A stretch of 64,000 nucleotides of DNA from Melastoma dodecandrum (GCA_029817715.1 JARUPY010000414.1:1-64000), one strand, 5' to 3'. Numbered from the stretch's first letter, positions 1 to 9,818 are shown. The notes: generated from the letters alone by a model not told the origin. Translations and numbers: made by a program.

Positions 1-722
1 ACGGGCAGGCGCTCGTCGAGGGCGGGGCGCGGACGGTCGTCGACGTCGGGGGCGAGTCGACCCGGCCGGGGGCCGCACCCGTGGACCCGGTGGAGGAGCG
101 GCGTCGCGTCGTCCCCGTCGTCGAGGGCCTCGTGGCGGGCGGCATCCGGGTCAGCATCGACACGCGACGGGCACTCGTCGCCGAGGCCGCGGTGGCCGCC
201 GGGGCGTCGATCGTGAACGACGTCGACGGCGGTCGCGATCCGGGCCTCCTGCGGGTCGTCGCCGAGAGCGCCGCGGACCTCCGTTTCTGCTCATAAAGCA
301 CTCGGCCGGCGGCGCCCGCGGCGCGGGACGGCCGGCCTACGGCCGACAGGGTCGTGCCGCGAGGTGGCGGCGTCGACCTCCGAGAGCGCGTCGACGCGGC
401 GCTTGGCGGCCGGCGTGCGCGCTCCGAGCGGCTCGTCGTTCGACCCACCGCACTCGGCTTCAGCAAGTCCGCAGCCGAGAACTGGCGCCTCCTCGCGCAC
501 CTCGACGCCCTGCGGATCGACGGCCTCCGGATGCTCGTCGGGGTCTCCCGGAAGCGGTTCCTCGGCGAGCTGGTCGACGGGGACCCGGCGGAGCGCGACG
601 GCGTGACGGCGGTGCTGTCCGCCGTGCTGGCGGAGCGCGACGTGTGGGCGCTGCGGGTGCACGATCCGGCGAGCACCGTGGCCGCGATCGCGGTCGTCAC
701 GCACATGCGGGCAGCGGCATGA
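1..722 (+). CDS. folP: dihydropteroate synthase, 5' end cut off by the window, frameshifted
   Basis: Condenses p-aminobenzoate with the pterin diphosphate in cytoplasmic folate synthesis. The window opens inside the gene. Frame 3 reads the TIM-barrel motif VDVGGESTRPGA, then SIDTRR and ASIVNDVDGG. It is interrupted by a TAA at 294-296. The same frame later recovers the family C-terminal half with ALGFSKSAAENW, LVGVSRKRFLGEL and a TGA at 720-722. The region 285-450 contains several apparent indels: the expected conserved LMH segment is read in another frame. The last four bases overlap the start of folB, as expected in a folate operon. An essential gene is unlikely to be truly broken, so I take the damage as sequence error. 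Identity is firm, the exact protein is not. Confidence 0.85.
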
Positions 723-1096
723 ACGATCGGATCCTGCTCACCGGTGTCCGCGCCACCGGGTTCCACGGGGTGCTGCCGGAGGAGCGCACGGTCGGCCAGG
801 TCTTCGTGGTCGACCTCGAGCTGACCCTCGACCTCGGCGTCGCCGCGGCGACCGACCGGGTCGCCGCGACCGTGCACTACGGCGAGCTCGCGGGGGCGGT
901 CGTCGGCGCGATCGAGCGCGATCCGGTCGACCTGATCGAGACCCTCGCCCAGCGGATCGCCGACCTCGCGCTCGGGTACGACCTCGTCGACCGGGTCGCG
1001 GTCACGGTCCACAAGCCGTCCGCGCCGATCCCGGTGCCGTTCGGGGACGTCGCGGTGCGGATCGAGCGGGCTCGCGTGCAGGCGGAGGAACGGGTC
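719..1096 (+). CDS. folB: dihydroneopterin aldolase
   Basis: Cleaves dihydroneopterin to 6-hydroxymethyl-dihydropterin, the step feeding FolK. The ATG at 719 overlaps the folP stop (ATGA). The protein begins MNDRILLTGVRATGFHGVLP, the usual FolB start with the tyrosine/histidine-region FHGV, and continues with VHYGELAGAV and ETLAQRIADLAL, all family landmarks, over about 120 residues. There is no stop between it and the folK homology, which follows in the same frame at about 1090. Either this is a real FolB-FolK fusion, which some actinobacteria have, or a short overlap signal has been lost to an indel. The end coordinate is therefore approximate. Confidence 0.85.
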
Positions 1097-1584
1097 GTGA
1101 TCGCGCTCGGGACGAACCTCGGCGATCGGGAGGCGACGCTCGCCGGGGCGATCACCGCGCTCCGGCGCCTCCCGGGCCTGACGATCGACGCGGTCTCCTC
1201 GGTGCACGAGACCATCGCCGTGACCCTGGACGGGCCCGACCCGGACCCGCCCCCGGTACTTAAAACGGGCCCCCCGTCGCGATCGGCCGGGACGGCAATT
1301 GGCGCCGGAGGCGCTGCTCGCCGCGCTTCCTCCGGATCGAAGCGCGCACTTTCGGCCGCAGTCCCGCACCGGAGCGCTGGGGGGACCGCAACGCCTCGAC
1401 CCTCGACCTCGCGTACCCAGGGCGAACCGGGAGCAGGAGGGGCGGACTGCTTCCGTCCCTCCCCCACCCCCGCGCGCACCAGCGCGACTTCGTGCTCGTC
1501 CCGTGGCTCGAGATCGATCCGGACGCGGTGCTGCCCGGCCGAGGCCGCGTGCGCCACCTGCTCGCCGGGCTGGACGAGTCGTGA
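1090..1584 (+). CDS. folK: HPPK (6-hydroxymethyl-dihydropterin pyrophosphokinase), frameshifted
   Basis: Transfers pyrophosphate from ATP to 6-hydroxymethyl-dihydropterin. The start reads VVIALGTNLGDREATLAGAI, the FolK N-terminus, and the last part in frame 1 reads HPRAHQRDFVLVPWLEIDPD and ends with TGA at 1582-1584. The middle (about 1245-1445), which should hold the metal-binding DLDL segment, is scrambled by several indels: pieces such as PEALLAAL and STLDLAYPG can be picked out in different frames. The order folP-folB-folK is the standard actinobacterial folate operon. Family assignment is secure, but the present sequence would not encode a working enzyme. Confidence 0.8.
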
Positions 1585-1930
1585 CGCCCGACCTCGAGCG
1601 GGCGCCGCAGCGGGCGGTGGTGGAGGAGTACCTCCTCGCGTTCGGCCTGGATCCCGCGGGATCCCGCACTCGACCGCACCCCGATCCGCGTCGCGCGGGC
1701 TCGGCGCTCGGAGCTGTTCTCCATCGGCGTCGGGAATCGACCCGGTGCCATCGATCTCGCGGCGTCGGCGGTCGCCGACGTGGCGGCGACCGGTCCGGTC
1801 GCGTTCCTCGACATCCCGTTCGTCTCTCTCGTGACAAATACGTCCACTCGACCTGCGACGCCACACACCATGCTTGAAGTTCGTCGGGCTACACAAGCAG
1901 CCGTCTCTCGGTTTGCTGCGTACACCTGAG
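1581..1930 (+). pseudogene. unidentified coding fragment after folK, frameshifted
   Basis: A GTG at 1581 overlaps the folK stop and opens a reading frame beginning VTPDLERAPQRAVVEEYLLA. Coding character then appears to move to another frame, with SELFSIGVGNRPGAIDLAAS and GPVAFLDIPF before it dissolves near 1840. The overlap suggests the next member of the folate operon, but I do not recognise the family. The codon pattern is actinobacterial, and the loss of frame matches the indel-rich character of this whole stretch. Confidence 0.3.
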
Positions 1931-1976
1931 ACTTCCCGGGCACCACAGAGCGAGGTCGCGGGGCTACGGCCGCGTA

Positions 1977-2048
1977 GCGACATTACAGGTGCACACACAC
2001 ACAGCGTGTATCTCTAGACACACACACAGCCAGCCGCTAACACACTCT
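1977..2048. repeat. CA-rich low-complexity tract
   Basis: Short runs of alternating C and A occur at about 1989-2001 and 2019-2029, inside a stretch that is less GC-rich than its surroundings. No coding signal is seen. In a genome this GC-rich such tracts are rare, and the neighbouring sequence is full of indels, so this may be an assembly artefact. Confidence 0.5.
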
Positions 2049-2337
2049 ACCGAGGACCGTGGGAGGTGCGCGTCCCCAGGTGCAGGAGCGCTTCAACCAG
2101 ACGATGGTCGCGTTCGCGCTCGAGCATGAGGGCATCAGTGGCGCGCTCGGCTGTGAATGGTGAGCGTCCAGAACATTACTCTCGCTCTATGCTATGTCTC
2201 GAAACCCGACGGGGGGCTCGGCCGTGCGTCGGCACCGCGCATCCCGCGGGCGCGACCGGTTCCGCACGCTCGCGGCGCGCGGCGTCTACGCGTCGGAGCC
2301 GCTCGCCGCGGAGGCGCGAGCGCTCGTCGGGCTCTGA
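2049..2337 (+). pseudogene. unidentified coding remnant, 3' end visible
   Basis: Pieces with coding character appear on the plus strand: QERFNQTMVAFALEHEGISG at about 2080-2140 and, in another frame, FRTLAARGVYASEPLAAEAR just before a TGA at 2335-2337. The stop lies seven bases before the convergent stop of the SfnG-like gene, so this is probably the end of a real but damaged gene. I cannot assign a family. Confidence 0.25.
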
Positions 2338-2343
2338 CCCGGC

Positions 2344-3041
2344 TCAGGCCGGCTGCAGCTCGCCGGTCCTGATCGCCTCGGCCTCGAGCTCGCGCACGAT
2401 CGGCAGCAACGTTCCGCGCCGAATTGACTACTCGTATCTCCTCGATGAATGGGCAGTGGAAGCCGAGCGAGGAAACAGGGTCCACCGCCGTGCTTCTTGT
2501 ACTCGACGATGCGGCGGGGGGGTGCCCCCGCGGCGAGTTGCGATCTGCTCCGGTGTCTACACGTCCCCGATCAGCTCTCCCGGTACGCGAAAGCCGTCGT
2601 TTCTGTACTAGCAATCAGGTCCGCGGAAGGTGTGTCGTCCGCCCACATGCCCTTGCCGTCCCCGGTGGAGCGGCCGGCCTGGCGCACGGCGTCCCGCGGG
2701 AAAGCCACTCCAACCGCCTCCGGGTTCGCCCTTCGCCGATGATCTCCGCGACGTGTCCTCGCGCCTTCCCGCTCCGGGTTTGTCGCGAGCCGACGACTGA
2801 ACCCGAAATTACTCATGCCTACCTGCCGAACGCGGACGGCGCCCTGGCCGTCCCGCAGCAGCGGTCCCCGGCGGAGCACCTTCCGGCGGTACTGCTCGTC
2901 GAAGCCGGCGAAGTCCTTGCCGTTGCTGAAGTACCAGTCGACGACCCGGGCCGCCCCGCCAACTCTGAGCGGGCGTCCGGTGGAGTTTTGCCGTGCCCAA
3001 GAAGAATCCTCGAGAGTGTGCGCCCCGGCCCTCCAACCGGC

Positions 3042-3087
<46 letters not shown>

Positions 3088-3678
3088 GGGGGGTGGGGGA
3101 CTTACGGCTAGCATGTTGAAGTCGTGCACCCGGTAGAAGTCGCCGTTGAACTCGACCCGCTCCCGCGTCCACAGGTCGCGGACGACGCGGATGAACTCCT
3201 CGCTGCGGCGGTAGCGCTCCCCGTGCTCGAGCCAGGGCTCTCCGAGCCCGGTGAACTCGCCCTTGAACCAGCCGGAGACGACGTTGATCGCGGCGCGGGG
3301 CCCGTGAGCTGAGGTGTGAGCTTCCAGGACGGTCGTGACCCCACTTCGCGATGCACCGCGGGGCTGCCAGAAGGCCCTGATGGATCCGCGGGCGATCAAC
3401 CTTCAGCCGCTCGGGCTCGCGAAGCAGCAGGAACCCAGTGAGAACGCGGTCGACTCGTGCTGCTGGTCGGCGCCGTACGAGGCCGTGTACCGGACCTGCG
3501 ACAGGGCGTAGTCGAACCCGTTCCGCTCGGCGGTCTGCGCGAGGCGGACGTTGTAGTCGTAGCCCCAGTCCGTCCGCTGCTCGATGTCGGAGGTGACGAG
3601 CCCGCCGGACACGTTGGGCACCCAGTAGGCGAACTTCAGCTGGTCGTCGGAGGTCGCATGCAGCGCTGCATCGGTCAT
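2344..3678 (-). pseudogene. SfnG-like FMN-dependent dimethylsulfone monooxygenase (LLM class), heavily frameshifted
   Basis: LLM-class flavin monooxygenases of the SfnG group convert dimethylsulfone to methanesulfinate using reduced FMN. The ATG at 3676-3678 opens MTDAALHATSDDQLKFAYWV, then PNVSGGLVTSDIEQRTDWGY and RNGFDYALSQVRYTASYGAD, close to SfnG. Further in, other frames give AAINVVSGWFKGEF, ERYRRSEEFIRVVRDLW, DFYRVHDFNML, DWYFSNGKDF, SNFGFSRRLA and a C-terminal PIVRELEAEAIRTGELQPA with TGA at 2344-2346. At least six frame changes are needed. A run of 41 G at 3046-3086 interrupts the gene after the FNML motif. The adjacent nitroreductase fits a flavin or sulfur theme. Family confident, integrity not. 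Confidence 0.7.
3046..3099. repeat. poly-G tract (41 G, then T-interrupted G runs)
   Basis: Forty-one consecutive G at 3046-3086 are followed by T, six G, T and five G. It lies inside the SfnG-like gene. A perfect run of this length is not expected to be stable in a bacterial chromosome and is typical of a sequencing or assembly failure. Confidence 0.95.
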
Positions 3679-3872
3679 GCGCGTCACCGTCGCACGCCCC
3701 CGCAATCCGATTCCCCCCACGAGTGTGGCGTTGGCGAATCGATGACGCGCGCGGTCCTGCCCGGGGAACCCAGGGGGAATAGTCGGCGGACGTACAGCCG
3801 AGCGCTTGGACACCCGCGGTGCCCGACGGCGTGCCCGAGACTCGGACAGCAGAGCCCCGAGGAAGGCCCGAA

Positions 3873-4492
3873 GTGCCCACCACCCTCAGCGACCGCAAGG
3901 CCGTCACCGCCGCGCCGATCGAGGAGATCCTCTCGATGCGCTGGTCCCCGAGGTCCTTTAGCGACCCGGCGGAGTCTTTCATCAAGCGACGCGCCAGGTC
4001 ACCATCACATGCCAGGAGGCCGGCCCGCTGGGCCGCCTCCGCGTCGAACTCGCAGCCCCGCCGGTTCGTCGTCGGCAAGCGCGGCACCGACACGTTCGCG
4101 CGCATCGAGCGCCACCTGATGGGCTTCAACCGGGTCTGGGCGCCGAACGCCTCCCTCCTCGTCCTCGCGATCGCGGTGACGGGACCGGAGGGGGACGAGC
4201 CGGCCGGCGCGTACCGCTGGGCCGAGTACGACACCGGTCAGTCGATGGCGAACCTCGCCAGCCAGGCGCACGCGCTCGGGCTGCACGCGCACCCGATGGG
4301 CGGCATCGAGGTGGCCGGCCTGCGGGCCGAGTTCGACCTGCCGGAGCGGTTCCTGCCGATCACGGTGACCGCGGTCGGCACGCCTCGCCTCCCCCCGACC
4401 TGCTGCCCGAGAAGTTCCGCTGAGCGCGAGAACCGCGTGAGCGCACCCGCCTCCCTCACCCTCGAGGTAGCGTGGTGCTCGTCCGCGACTGA
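3873..4492 (+). CDS. nitroreductase-family protein, frameshifted near the C-terminus
   Basis: Nitroreductase-fold proteins are FMN enzymes that reduce nitro compounds, quinones or flavins with NAD(P)H. The GTG at 3873 follows a purine-rich GAGGAAGG. The protein reads APIEEILSMRWSPRSFSDPA, the family start with the FMN-contacting RWSPRSF. It continues with SNSQPRRFVVGKRGTD, EYDTGQSMANLASQAHALGL and FLPITVTAVGTP. Around residues 45-60 the expected AARWAPSSNNSQPW region is imperfect, and after TAVGTP the frame appears to slip before LLPEKFR. A stop at 4490-4492 fits the usual length of about 200 residues. It is divergent from the SfnG-like gene, with 194 bp between them. Confidence 0.75.
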
Positions 4493-4504
4493 CGCGGCCC
4501 GACC

Positions 4505-4853
4505 CGCCCGGGTGCTGCCGCAGCCTCGCCCGGTGCGAATTGGGGTTGCGGTGGTGCTGAATGACGGTTGCATACACCGCCGGCGCCGCGGCGGTGGAGG
4601 AACGGCGAACCGCGGGGCGGGGTTCCGCCCCCGCCGAGCGAGGCACATGCCTGGGGCCGCCGACGTGCAGCTTCCGCTTCGCAGGCCCCGTACTCTCGCG
4701 GTCGGCGCGCAGAAGATCGCGTACTACCGCGCGGTGGCCGCCGCGAAGTCGGTGGCCCAGGCAACCAAGCTCGTGTGGCCGGACGGCACCTCGGTGTCGT
4801 CCCCGGTGTATGCGGCGATCGGCATCCAGGGGAGCCTGACCTGCCCCAGGTGA
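4505..4853 (+). pseudogene. unidentified coding fragment ending at 4853
   Basis: The last 50 codons before the TGA at 4851-4853 read as plausible coding sequence, with QKIAYYRAVAAAKSVAQATK and SVSSPVYAAIGIQGSLTCP. The upstream part has no clear start and mixes frames, including a GC-rich GGAACGGCG-containing segment near 4600. It ends directly against the convergent phosphodiesterase gene with no spacer. I do not recognise the family. Confidence 0.3.
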
Positions 4854-5673
4854 TCAGCCCAGCGCAGCGAGGAGCCGCGGCGTCAGCTCCGCGGGGTCGA
4901 TCTGATCGGGCCACACGGCGAGGTCGGCGTTCCACGCGGCACGCGTGACGAACGAGCCGGTCACCTCCGGCTCCGCCCCGCCGTGGCCGCCGCCGTCGAC
5001 GTGCCCGTGGTCGGTGGTCACCGCCACCATCCAGGACTCGCCCCCGCGTGCCCGGTGCTCGACCGCCGCGACGAGGCGGCCGAGGTGGGCGTCCGGCCGC
5101 TCGATCGCCTCCACGTACTGGCGGCTGACGGCGCCGTAGACGTGGCCGGCCTCGTCCACGCCGGAGAAGTAGACGAACGAGACGTCCGGGCCCGAAACCA
5201 CGAAACAGTCCGGCCCGCGCGAACTCGCCGATCTCCTGCGTCCGTCGAGTGCGGTTAGGCCGTAGGTCCTCGCGCGTTCCGTCGCACGATCACCCGGTGC
5301 CGCTTCCGCCCGGCGCTGCTCGTCCCGCGTAATGGATCACGGGTCCGATGCCCGCCGGGTCCACGAGCGGCGGCCACCCGGCCGCGGCGAACGTCGTCCG
5401 CGTCGGATCGGCGTGGAACGCTCGGCTCAGCAGGTCCGGGATGCCGGCGAGCCGGCTCCCGACGAACGTGTTGTCGATGATGCCGTGCTCGGCATACGTC
5501 GCACCGGTGAGCAACGTCGCCCATGCCGGCCCGGAGATCGTCGGCACCGGCATCGTCATCCAGGTCGTCGCGCCCCTGGCGATCAGGCCACGGAGGTGCG
5601 GCGCCCGCTCCTCGGTCGCGAGGTCGAACCGGAGCCCGTCGATGCCGACGAGGAGCAGGTGGAGGCGCGCCAT
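4854..5673 (-). CDS. type I phosphodiesterase / nucleotide pyrophosphatase family protein, frameshifted
   Basis: Members of this alkaline-phosphatase-superfamily branch hydrolyse phosphodiesters or pyrophosphates with two metals. The ATG at 5671-5673 starts MARLHLLLVGIDGLRFDLA, with the metal aspartate in GIDG. Next comes PTISGPAWATLLTG with the nucleophilic threonine region, and ATYAEHGIIDNTFVGSRL. After about 5290 the frame changes. The C-terminal half then reads FVYFSGVDEAGHVYG with metal residues D and H, VAVTTDHGHVDGGGHGG with the DHGH metal motif, and a TGA at 4854-4856. About 25 residues around 5220-5290 are unreliable. No signal peptide is seen, so it is probably cytoplasmic. Confidence 0.75.
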
Positions 5674-5719
5674 CCACCGCCCTGAGTATCGCTCCGAGCC
5701 TACCGGCAAGGTGAACAAC

Positions 5720-6300
5720 GGGTGCGGATTCAGGTCGCGGAGGCCCGTCCACGAGCGTCGCGAATCCAGCCCGGTCGTTTGAACCCGGGCCCGGTCGTCC
5801 TGCGCGGGATGGCAGAGCAGTGCCGACCGCGACCGAGCAGGTCGTGGGCTCCGAGCGCGTCGCGGAGGACGTCGGCGGCCGGACCCTTCCTGGTCCAGAT
5901 CGCCTCCACGGCGGGCTCGAGTTCCGGAGGAGCCGCTCCTTAGCCCTTCGAACGCCGGGTCCGACGAGTGCAGGCGCTACCGCGAGGCCGGCCTTCGTGC
6001 GGACCAGCCCGGCGAAACGGTCAGAGCGCAGCGGTCAGCGCCTCCGCGGGCTGGCAGGTGGCCCGTGCCCGATCGACCGACGGCGACGCACTCTGTGAGC
6101 TCCTGCTCGAGGAACGCGACCACCCCGAGGTCCCCGACCGCAGGGGTAACCGGCGGTAGAGCGTGGCCCACTGCCGAGTCCCGGCCGCGTCGGTGGATCT
6201 CCTACGCCGCGCGTCGACGCCCGAGGCGGCGAACGACCACCCCGGCGCGGCCTACCAGGGCGGCCTCGTTGCGCTGGACGTCCTTCCGGATCCTGCGCAT
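5720..6300 (-). pseudogene. TetR/AcrR-family transcriptional regulator, many frameshifts
   Basis: TetR proteins are ligand-responsive repressors with an N-terminal helix-turn-helix. The ATG at 6298-6300 opens MRRIRKDVQRNEAAL. In other frames one sees FAASGVDA, EIHRR, ATLYRR and FLEQELTECVAV, which together match the TetR DNA-binding domain in order. Further along come FEGLRS-like and LCHPAQD-like pieces of the ligand domain. At least five frame changes are needed and the stop cannot be fixed. It is divergent from the aldo/keto reductase across a nested palindrome at 6342-6390, which is the expected arrangement for autoregulation and control of the neighbour. Confidence 0.6.
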
Positions 6301-6341
6301 CCCCCGCCTCCGGCCAATGTCGTGTCCTTACCACGTTGCGA

Positions 6342-6390
6342 AAACGGAAACTCATTCCGTATCGTATCGATACGGAACGTTTTTCCGTTT
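6342..6390. promoter_or_regulatory. nested palindromic operator between TetR and aldo/keto reductase
   Basis: Two inverted repeats share one centre at 6366. The inner arms are TTCCGTATCG (6355-6364) and CGATACGGAA (6368-6377) around TAT. The outer arms are AAACGGAAA (6342-6350) and TTTCCGTTT (6382-6390). Both arm pairs are perfect, and the site is much more AT-rich than its surroundings. It lies 42 bp from the TetR start and 43 bp from the reductase start, so it most likely binds the TetR protein as paired dimers and overlaps both promoters. Intactness is notable because both flanking genes are damaged. Confidence 0.8.
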
Positions 6391-6432
6391 CAAGACGAGC
6401 GAAAGCGGACCTCCGGCACGCAGGAGGTGGTC

Positions 6433-7540
6433 ATGCGGTACTACAACCCATCGGCGGCACCGGCATCACGGTCGGCCGCTACTCGCTCAGGCGCCTGCTC
6501 ATGATCGCGACCTCCATGAGCCCCGACGTGACCGCGTCGGTGCGGTGATCCAACCGCGCGCTCGAACGCCGTTAACACACATCGACACGGCGGACGCGTA
6601 ACGCGAATCGGAGGAGTCGTTCGCGCCGCCGCGATCGCCGGACGGCCGCGACGAGGAGGGTGCTCGCCACGAAGTTCGGCCGTCCCCGGACCACCCGACG
6701 ACATCGATTCCGAACCCGCGCGGCGCCTCGCGGCGCTGGAATCAATGCAGCATGCGGTCGAGGGTCGCCTCCGCCGGCTGGGCAACCGACCGCATCGATC
6801 TGTATCCACCTGCATCGGCCCGGACCCCCCCTCGACCCGATCTCGAGAGACGATGGGCGCGCTCACGGATCCTCGTGCGCGCCAGGCAAGTATTCCGCGC
6901 TTTCCGTCAACCTCCGCGCTCCCTGTCTCCGCAGATCGTGGAGGCGCAGTGGTTCGCCGAGCGCCATGGGTTGCTCCCGCTCCGGACCGAGCAGCCGCCC
7001 TACTCGATCCTGTCGCGGGGCATCGAGCGGGAGGTGCTAAGTTCGCAACAGCTAATACCAACTGCCGGTCGCAGGCAGCGGTACGGGATGGGCGTGTCTC
7101 GTTCCTGGGTGGCCGCTGGGCCAGGGATTCTGACCGGTCGCGTGCGCTCGCGGCCAGGAGACCGACGTGATCCGCGCCCGCATCCTCACCGCGATGGCGG
7201 ACGAGCGGCGGCACGACGCCGTCCGAGCAGCTGGTGGCGCAGTCCCGACTACTCGTGCATCCCGATAACGCACCTCGCGATGGAGTTCGCGACCACGCAT
7301 CCCGGCGTGACGTCCCGCCGCTGGCTGGGCGCGAGGACGGAGGAGCAGCAGCTTCGACGACCTTCTCGGCGCCGCCGATCTCGTCCTGCAGACCGGACGT
7401 GCTGGACCGGATCGACGAGATCGACCCGCCGGGTTGCACGGACGTGGGCGTGCTCGACCAGGCGTACGTGCCGCCCTCATCTGTCCACCCCTCGCCTCCG
7501 CCGCACGCCGCGCAAAGATCGACGCGCAGTTCCCTGATCC
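6433..7540 (+). pseudogene. aldo/keto reductase, many frameshifts
   Basis: Aldo/keto reductases are NADPH-dependent TIM-barrel oxidoreductases. The ATG at 6433 follows a strong AGGAGGTGG at 6422-6430. Pieces in family order but in different frames are IGGTGITVGRYSL, HIDTADA, LATKFGRP, ATDRIDLY, QIVEAQWFAERHGLLPLRTE, PPYSILSRGIEREVL, GILTGRVRSR and, at the C-terminus, VLDRIDEIDPPG with VGVLDQAYVPP. The conserved Asp (IDTADA) and Lys (ATKFGRP) of the catalytic tetrad can be read. At least eight frame changes are needed. Likely controlled by the adjacent TetR through the palindrome at 6342-6390. Natural substrate unknown. Confidence 0.65.
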
Positions 7541-7577
7541 GACGGGGCGCTCCGTCGGATCATGGACGGAACGTCGA

Positions 7578-9391
7578 CTACGCGACGGGGACCTCGAAGC
7601 GGCCGACCGTGAGGCCGGCCGCGGCGCGGTCGACGTCGACCCGGACGGTGTCGCCGGCGCGGATGTCGCCGGCGAGCAGCGCCCGCGCGAGTCGGTCGGC
7701 GATCTCGCGCTGCATGAGCCGGCGCAGCGGCCGTGCGCCGTAGAGCGGCTCGTACCCGCGCTCGGCGAGCCAGCTGCGCGCCTCCGGCGTGACGGCGAGC
7801 TGGAGACGACGGTCCGCGAGCCGACGGCCGAGCCGGTCGATGTACAGCTCGACGATCTGGCCGAGATCCTCCTCCGTCAGCGCCTGGAACACGACGATGT
7901 CGTCGAGGCGGTTCACGAACTCCGGCTTGAAGGCCTGGCGCACGAGTGCCTGCACGGCCTCCTCCTTCTGCTCCGCCGAGGTCGACGGGTCGATCAGGTA
8001 CTGCGAGCCGAGGTTCGACGTGAGGATCAGGATGGTGTTCCGGAAGTCGACCGTGCGGCCCTGACCGTCGGTGAGCCGTCCGTCGTCGAGCACCTGCAGC
8101 AGGATGTCGAAGACCTCCGGGTGCGCCTTCTCGACCTCGTCGAGCAGGATCACCGAGTAAGGCCGGCGGCGGACCGCCTCCGTCAGCTGGCCGCCCTGCT
8201 CGTAGCCGACGTAGCCCGGAGGGGCGCCGACGAGGCGGGACACGGCGAACTTCTCGCCGTACTCGCTCATGTCGATGCGGACCATCGCGTGCTCGTCGTC
8301 GAACAGGAACTCGGCGAGCGCCCGTGCCAGCTCGGTCTTGCCGACGCCCGTCGGACCGAGGAACAGGAACGAGCCGGTCGGGCGGGCGCCGTCGGCGATG
8401 CCGGCGCGCGTGCGGCGCACCGCGTCCGCGACCGCGCGGACCGCGACCTTCTGGCCGATCAGCCGCTTGCCGAGCTCGCTCTCGAGCCGGAGCAGCTTCT
8501 GCGTCTCGCCCTGCAGCAGGCGCCCCATCGGGATGCCGGTCCACTGGGCGACGACGGCGGCGATGTCCTCGTCCGTGACCTGGTCGTTGACCATCCGCGG
8601 CTCGTCCGGGTGCTCCTCCGCCTGCTCAGCGGCGGCGAGCTCCCGCTCGATCACCGGGATCTCGCCGTACAGGAGGCGCGAGGCCTCCTCCAGGTTCCCC
8701 TCGCGCTGCGCGCGCTCGGCCCGCATCCGGAGGGCGTCGACCTTCTCCTTGAGGTTGCCGACGCGGTTCAGGTCGGCGCGCTCGCGCTCCCACCGTGCCT
8801 GCAGGTCGGTGAGGTGCGCCTCGCGGCGGGCGAGGTCGGCACGGAGCTTCTCGAGCCGGTCGCGCGAGGCGTCGTCCTTCTCCCGCTTCAGTGCGAGCTC
8901 CTCGAGCTTCAGGCGGTCGACGGAGCGGCGCAGCTCGTCGATCTCGACCGGCGCGGAGTCGATCTCCATCCGGAGCCGGCTGGCGGCCTCGTCGATGAGG
9001 TCGATCGCCTTGTCCGGCAGCTGACGGGAGGAGATGTACCGGTTCGACAGCGCCGCCGCCGCGACGAGCGCGGAGTCGGCGATCGCGACCTTGTGGTGCG
9101 CCTCGTAGCGCTCCTTCAGGCCGCGGAGGATCGCGATCGGGTCGTCGACCGACGGGCTCCCCCACGAACACCTGCTGGAACCGGCGCTCGAGCGCGGCGT
9201 CCTTCTCGATGTACTCGCGGTACTCGTTCAGCGTCGTCGCGCCGATCATCCGCAGCTCGCCGCGGGCGAGCATCGGCTTCAGCATGTTCGCGGCGGCCAC
9301 GCTGCCCTCGCCGCCGCCCGCGCCCATGAGGGTGTGCAGCTCGTCGATGAAGGTGATGATGCGGCCGTCGGACTCGTCGATCTCCTTGAGC

Positions 9392-9423
<32 letters not shown>

Positions 9424-9798
9424 GTACTTCGCGCCGGCGACGAGCGCGGCGAGGTCGAGGGACACGAGCTGCTTGTTCTTCAGCGAGTCGGCGACGTCGC
9501 CCGCGACGATGCGCTGAGCGAGCCCCTCGACCACAGCGGTCTTCCCGACACCGGGCTCGCCGATGAGCACCGGGTTGTTCTTGGTCCGCCGGGTGAGCAC
9601 CTGGCTGACGCGGCGGATCTCGGTGTCCCGGCCGATGACGGGGTCGAGCTTGCCCGCTCGGGCGATCTCGGTGAGGTTGATGCCGTACTGCTCGAGCGCG
9701 CTCTTCGCGTTCTCCTGCGGAGCAGCGGCCGGCACCAACGCATGTTGGCCGATGGAGTCCTGCTTTCTGGGAAGTGATCGGACTGGAGCGTCCTTCAA
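7578..9798 (-). CDS. clpB: ClpB-type disaggregase ATPase without a Clp_N domain, one frameshift
   Basis: Cytoplasmic AAA+ disaggregase that works with DnaK to rescue aggregated proteins. Nucleotide domain 1 begins near residue 35 ([18 protein letters not shown]), with Walker A GEPGVGKT at about 80-87 and Walker B FIDELH. The ClpB-specific coiled-coil middle domain lies at about 300-430, and nucleotide domain 2 has [31 protein letters not shown] and [10 protein letters not shown]. The N-terminal Clp_N double repeat (about 140 residues) is absent, giving about 739 residues rather than about 860. One extra base in the G run at 9154-9156 breaks the frame after QVFVGEP. The start is uncertain. I used the first in-frame start at 9798, but the real one may be nearer [18 protein letters not shown]-like dyad at 9800-9818 overlaps the start region. 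Confidence 0.9.
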
Positions 9799-9799
9799 G

Positions 9800-9818
9800 T
9801 TGAGCGCAGGACGGCTCA
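9800..9818. promoter_or_regulatory. HAIR-like HspR operator upstream of clpB
   Basis: The plus strand reads TTGAG at 9800-9804 and CTCA at 9815-9818, ten bases apart. The HspR operator consensus (CTTGAGT-N7-ACTCAAG) has TTGAG and CTCAA nine bases apart, so this site is one base longer and lacks the last A. Given the many one-base insertions in this sequence the spacing may be an error. hspR lies immediately upstream. Confidence 0.5.

Noticed and set aside
2809..3399. A proline- or glycine-repeat protein across the G run
   Set aside because: The repeat exists only because 41 G are translated. It lies inside the SfnG-like gene and is best seen as an artefact.
7434..9329. A 631-codon plus-strand frame opposite clpB
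   Set aside because: Composition is that of a shadow of the ClpB coding strand (leucine, arginine, aspartate rich with no motifs).
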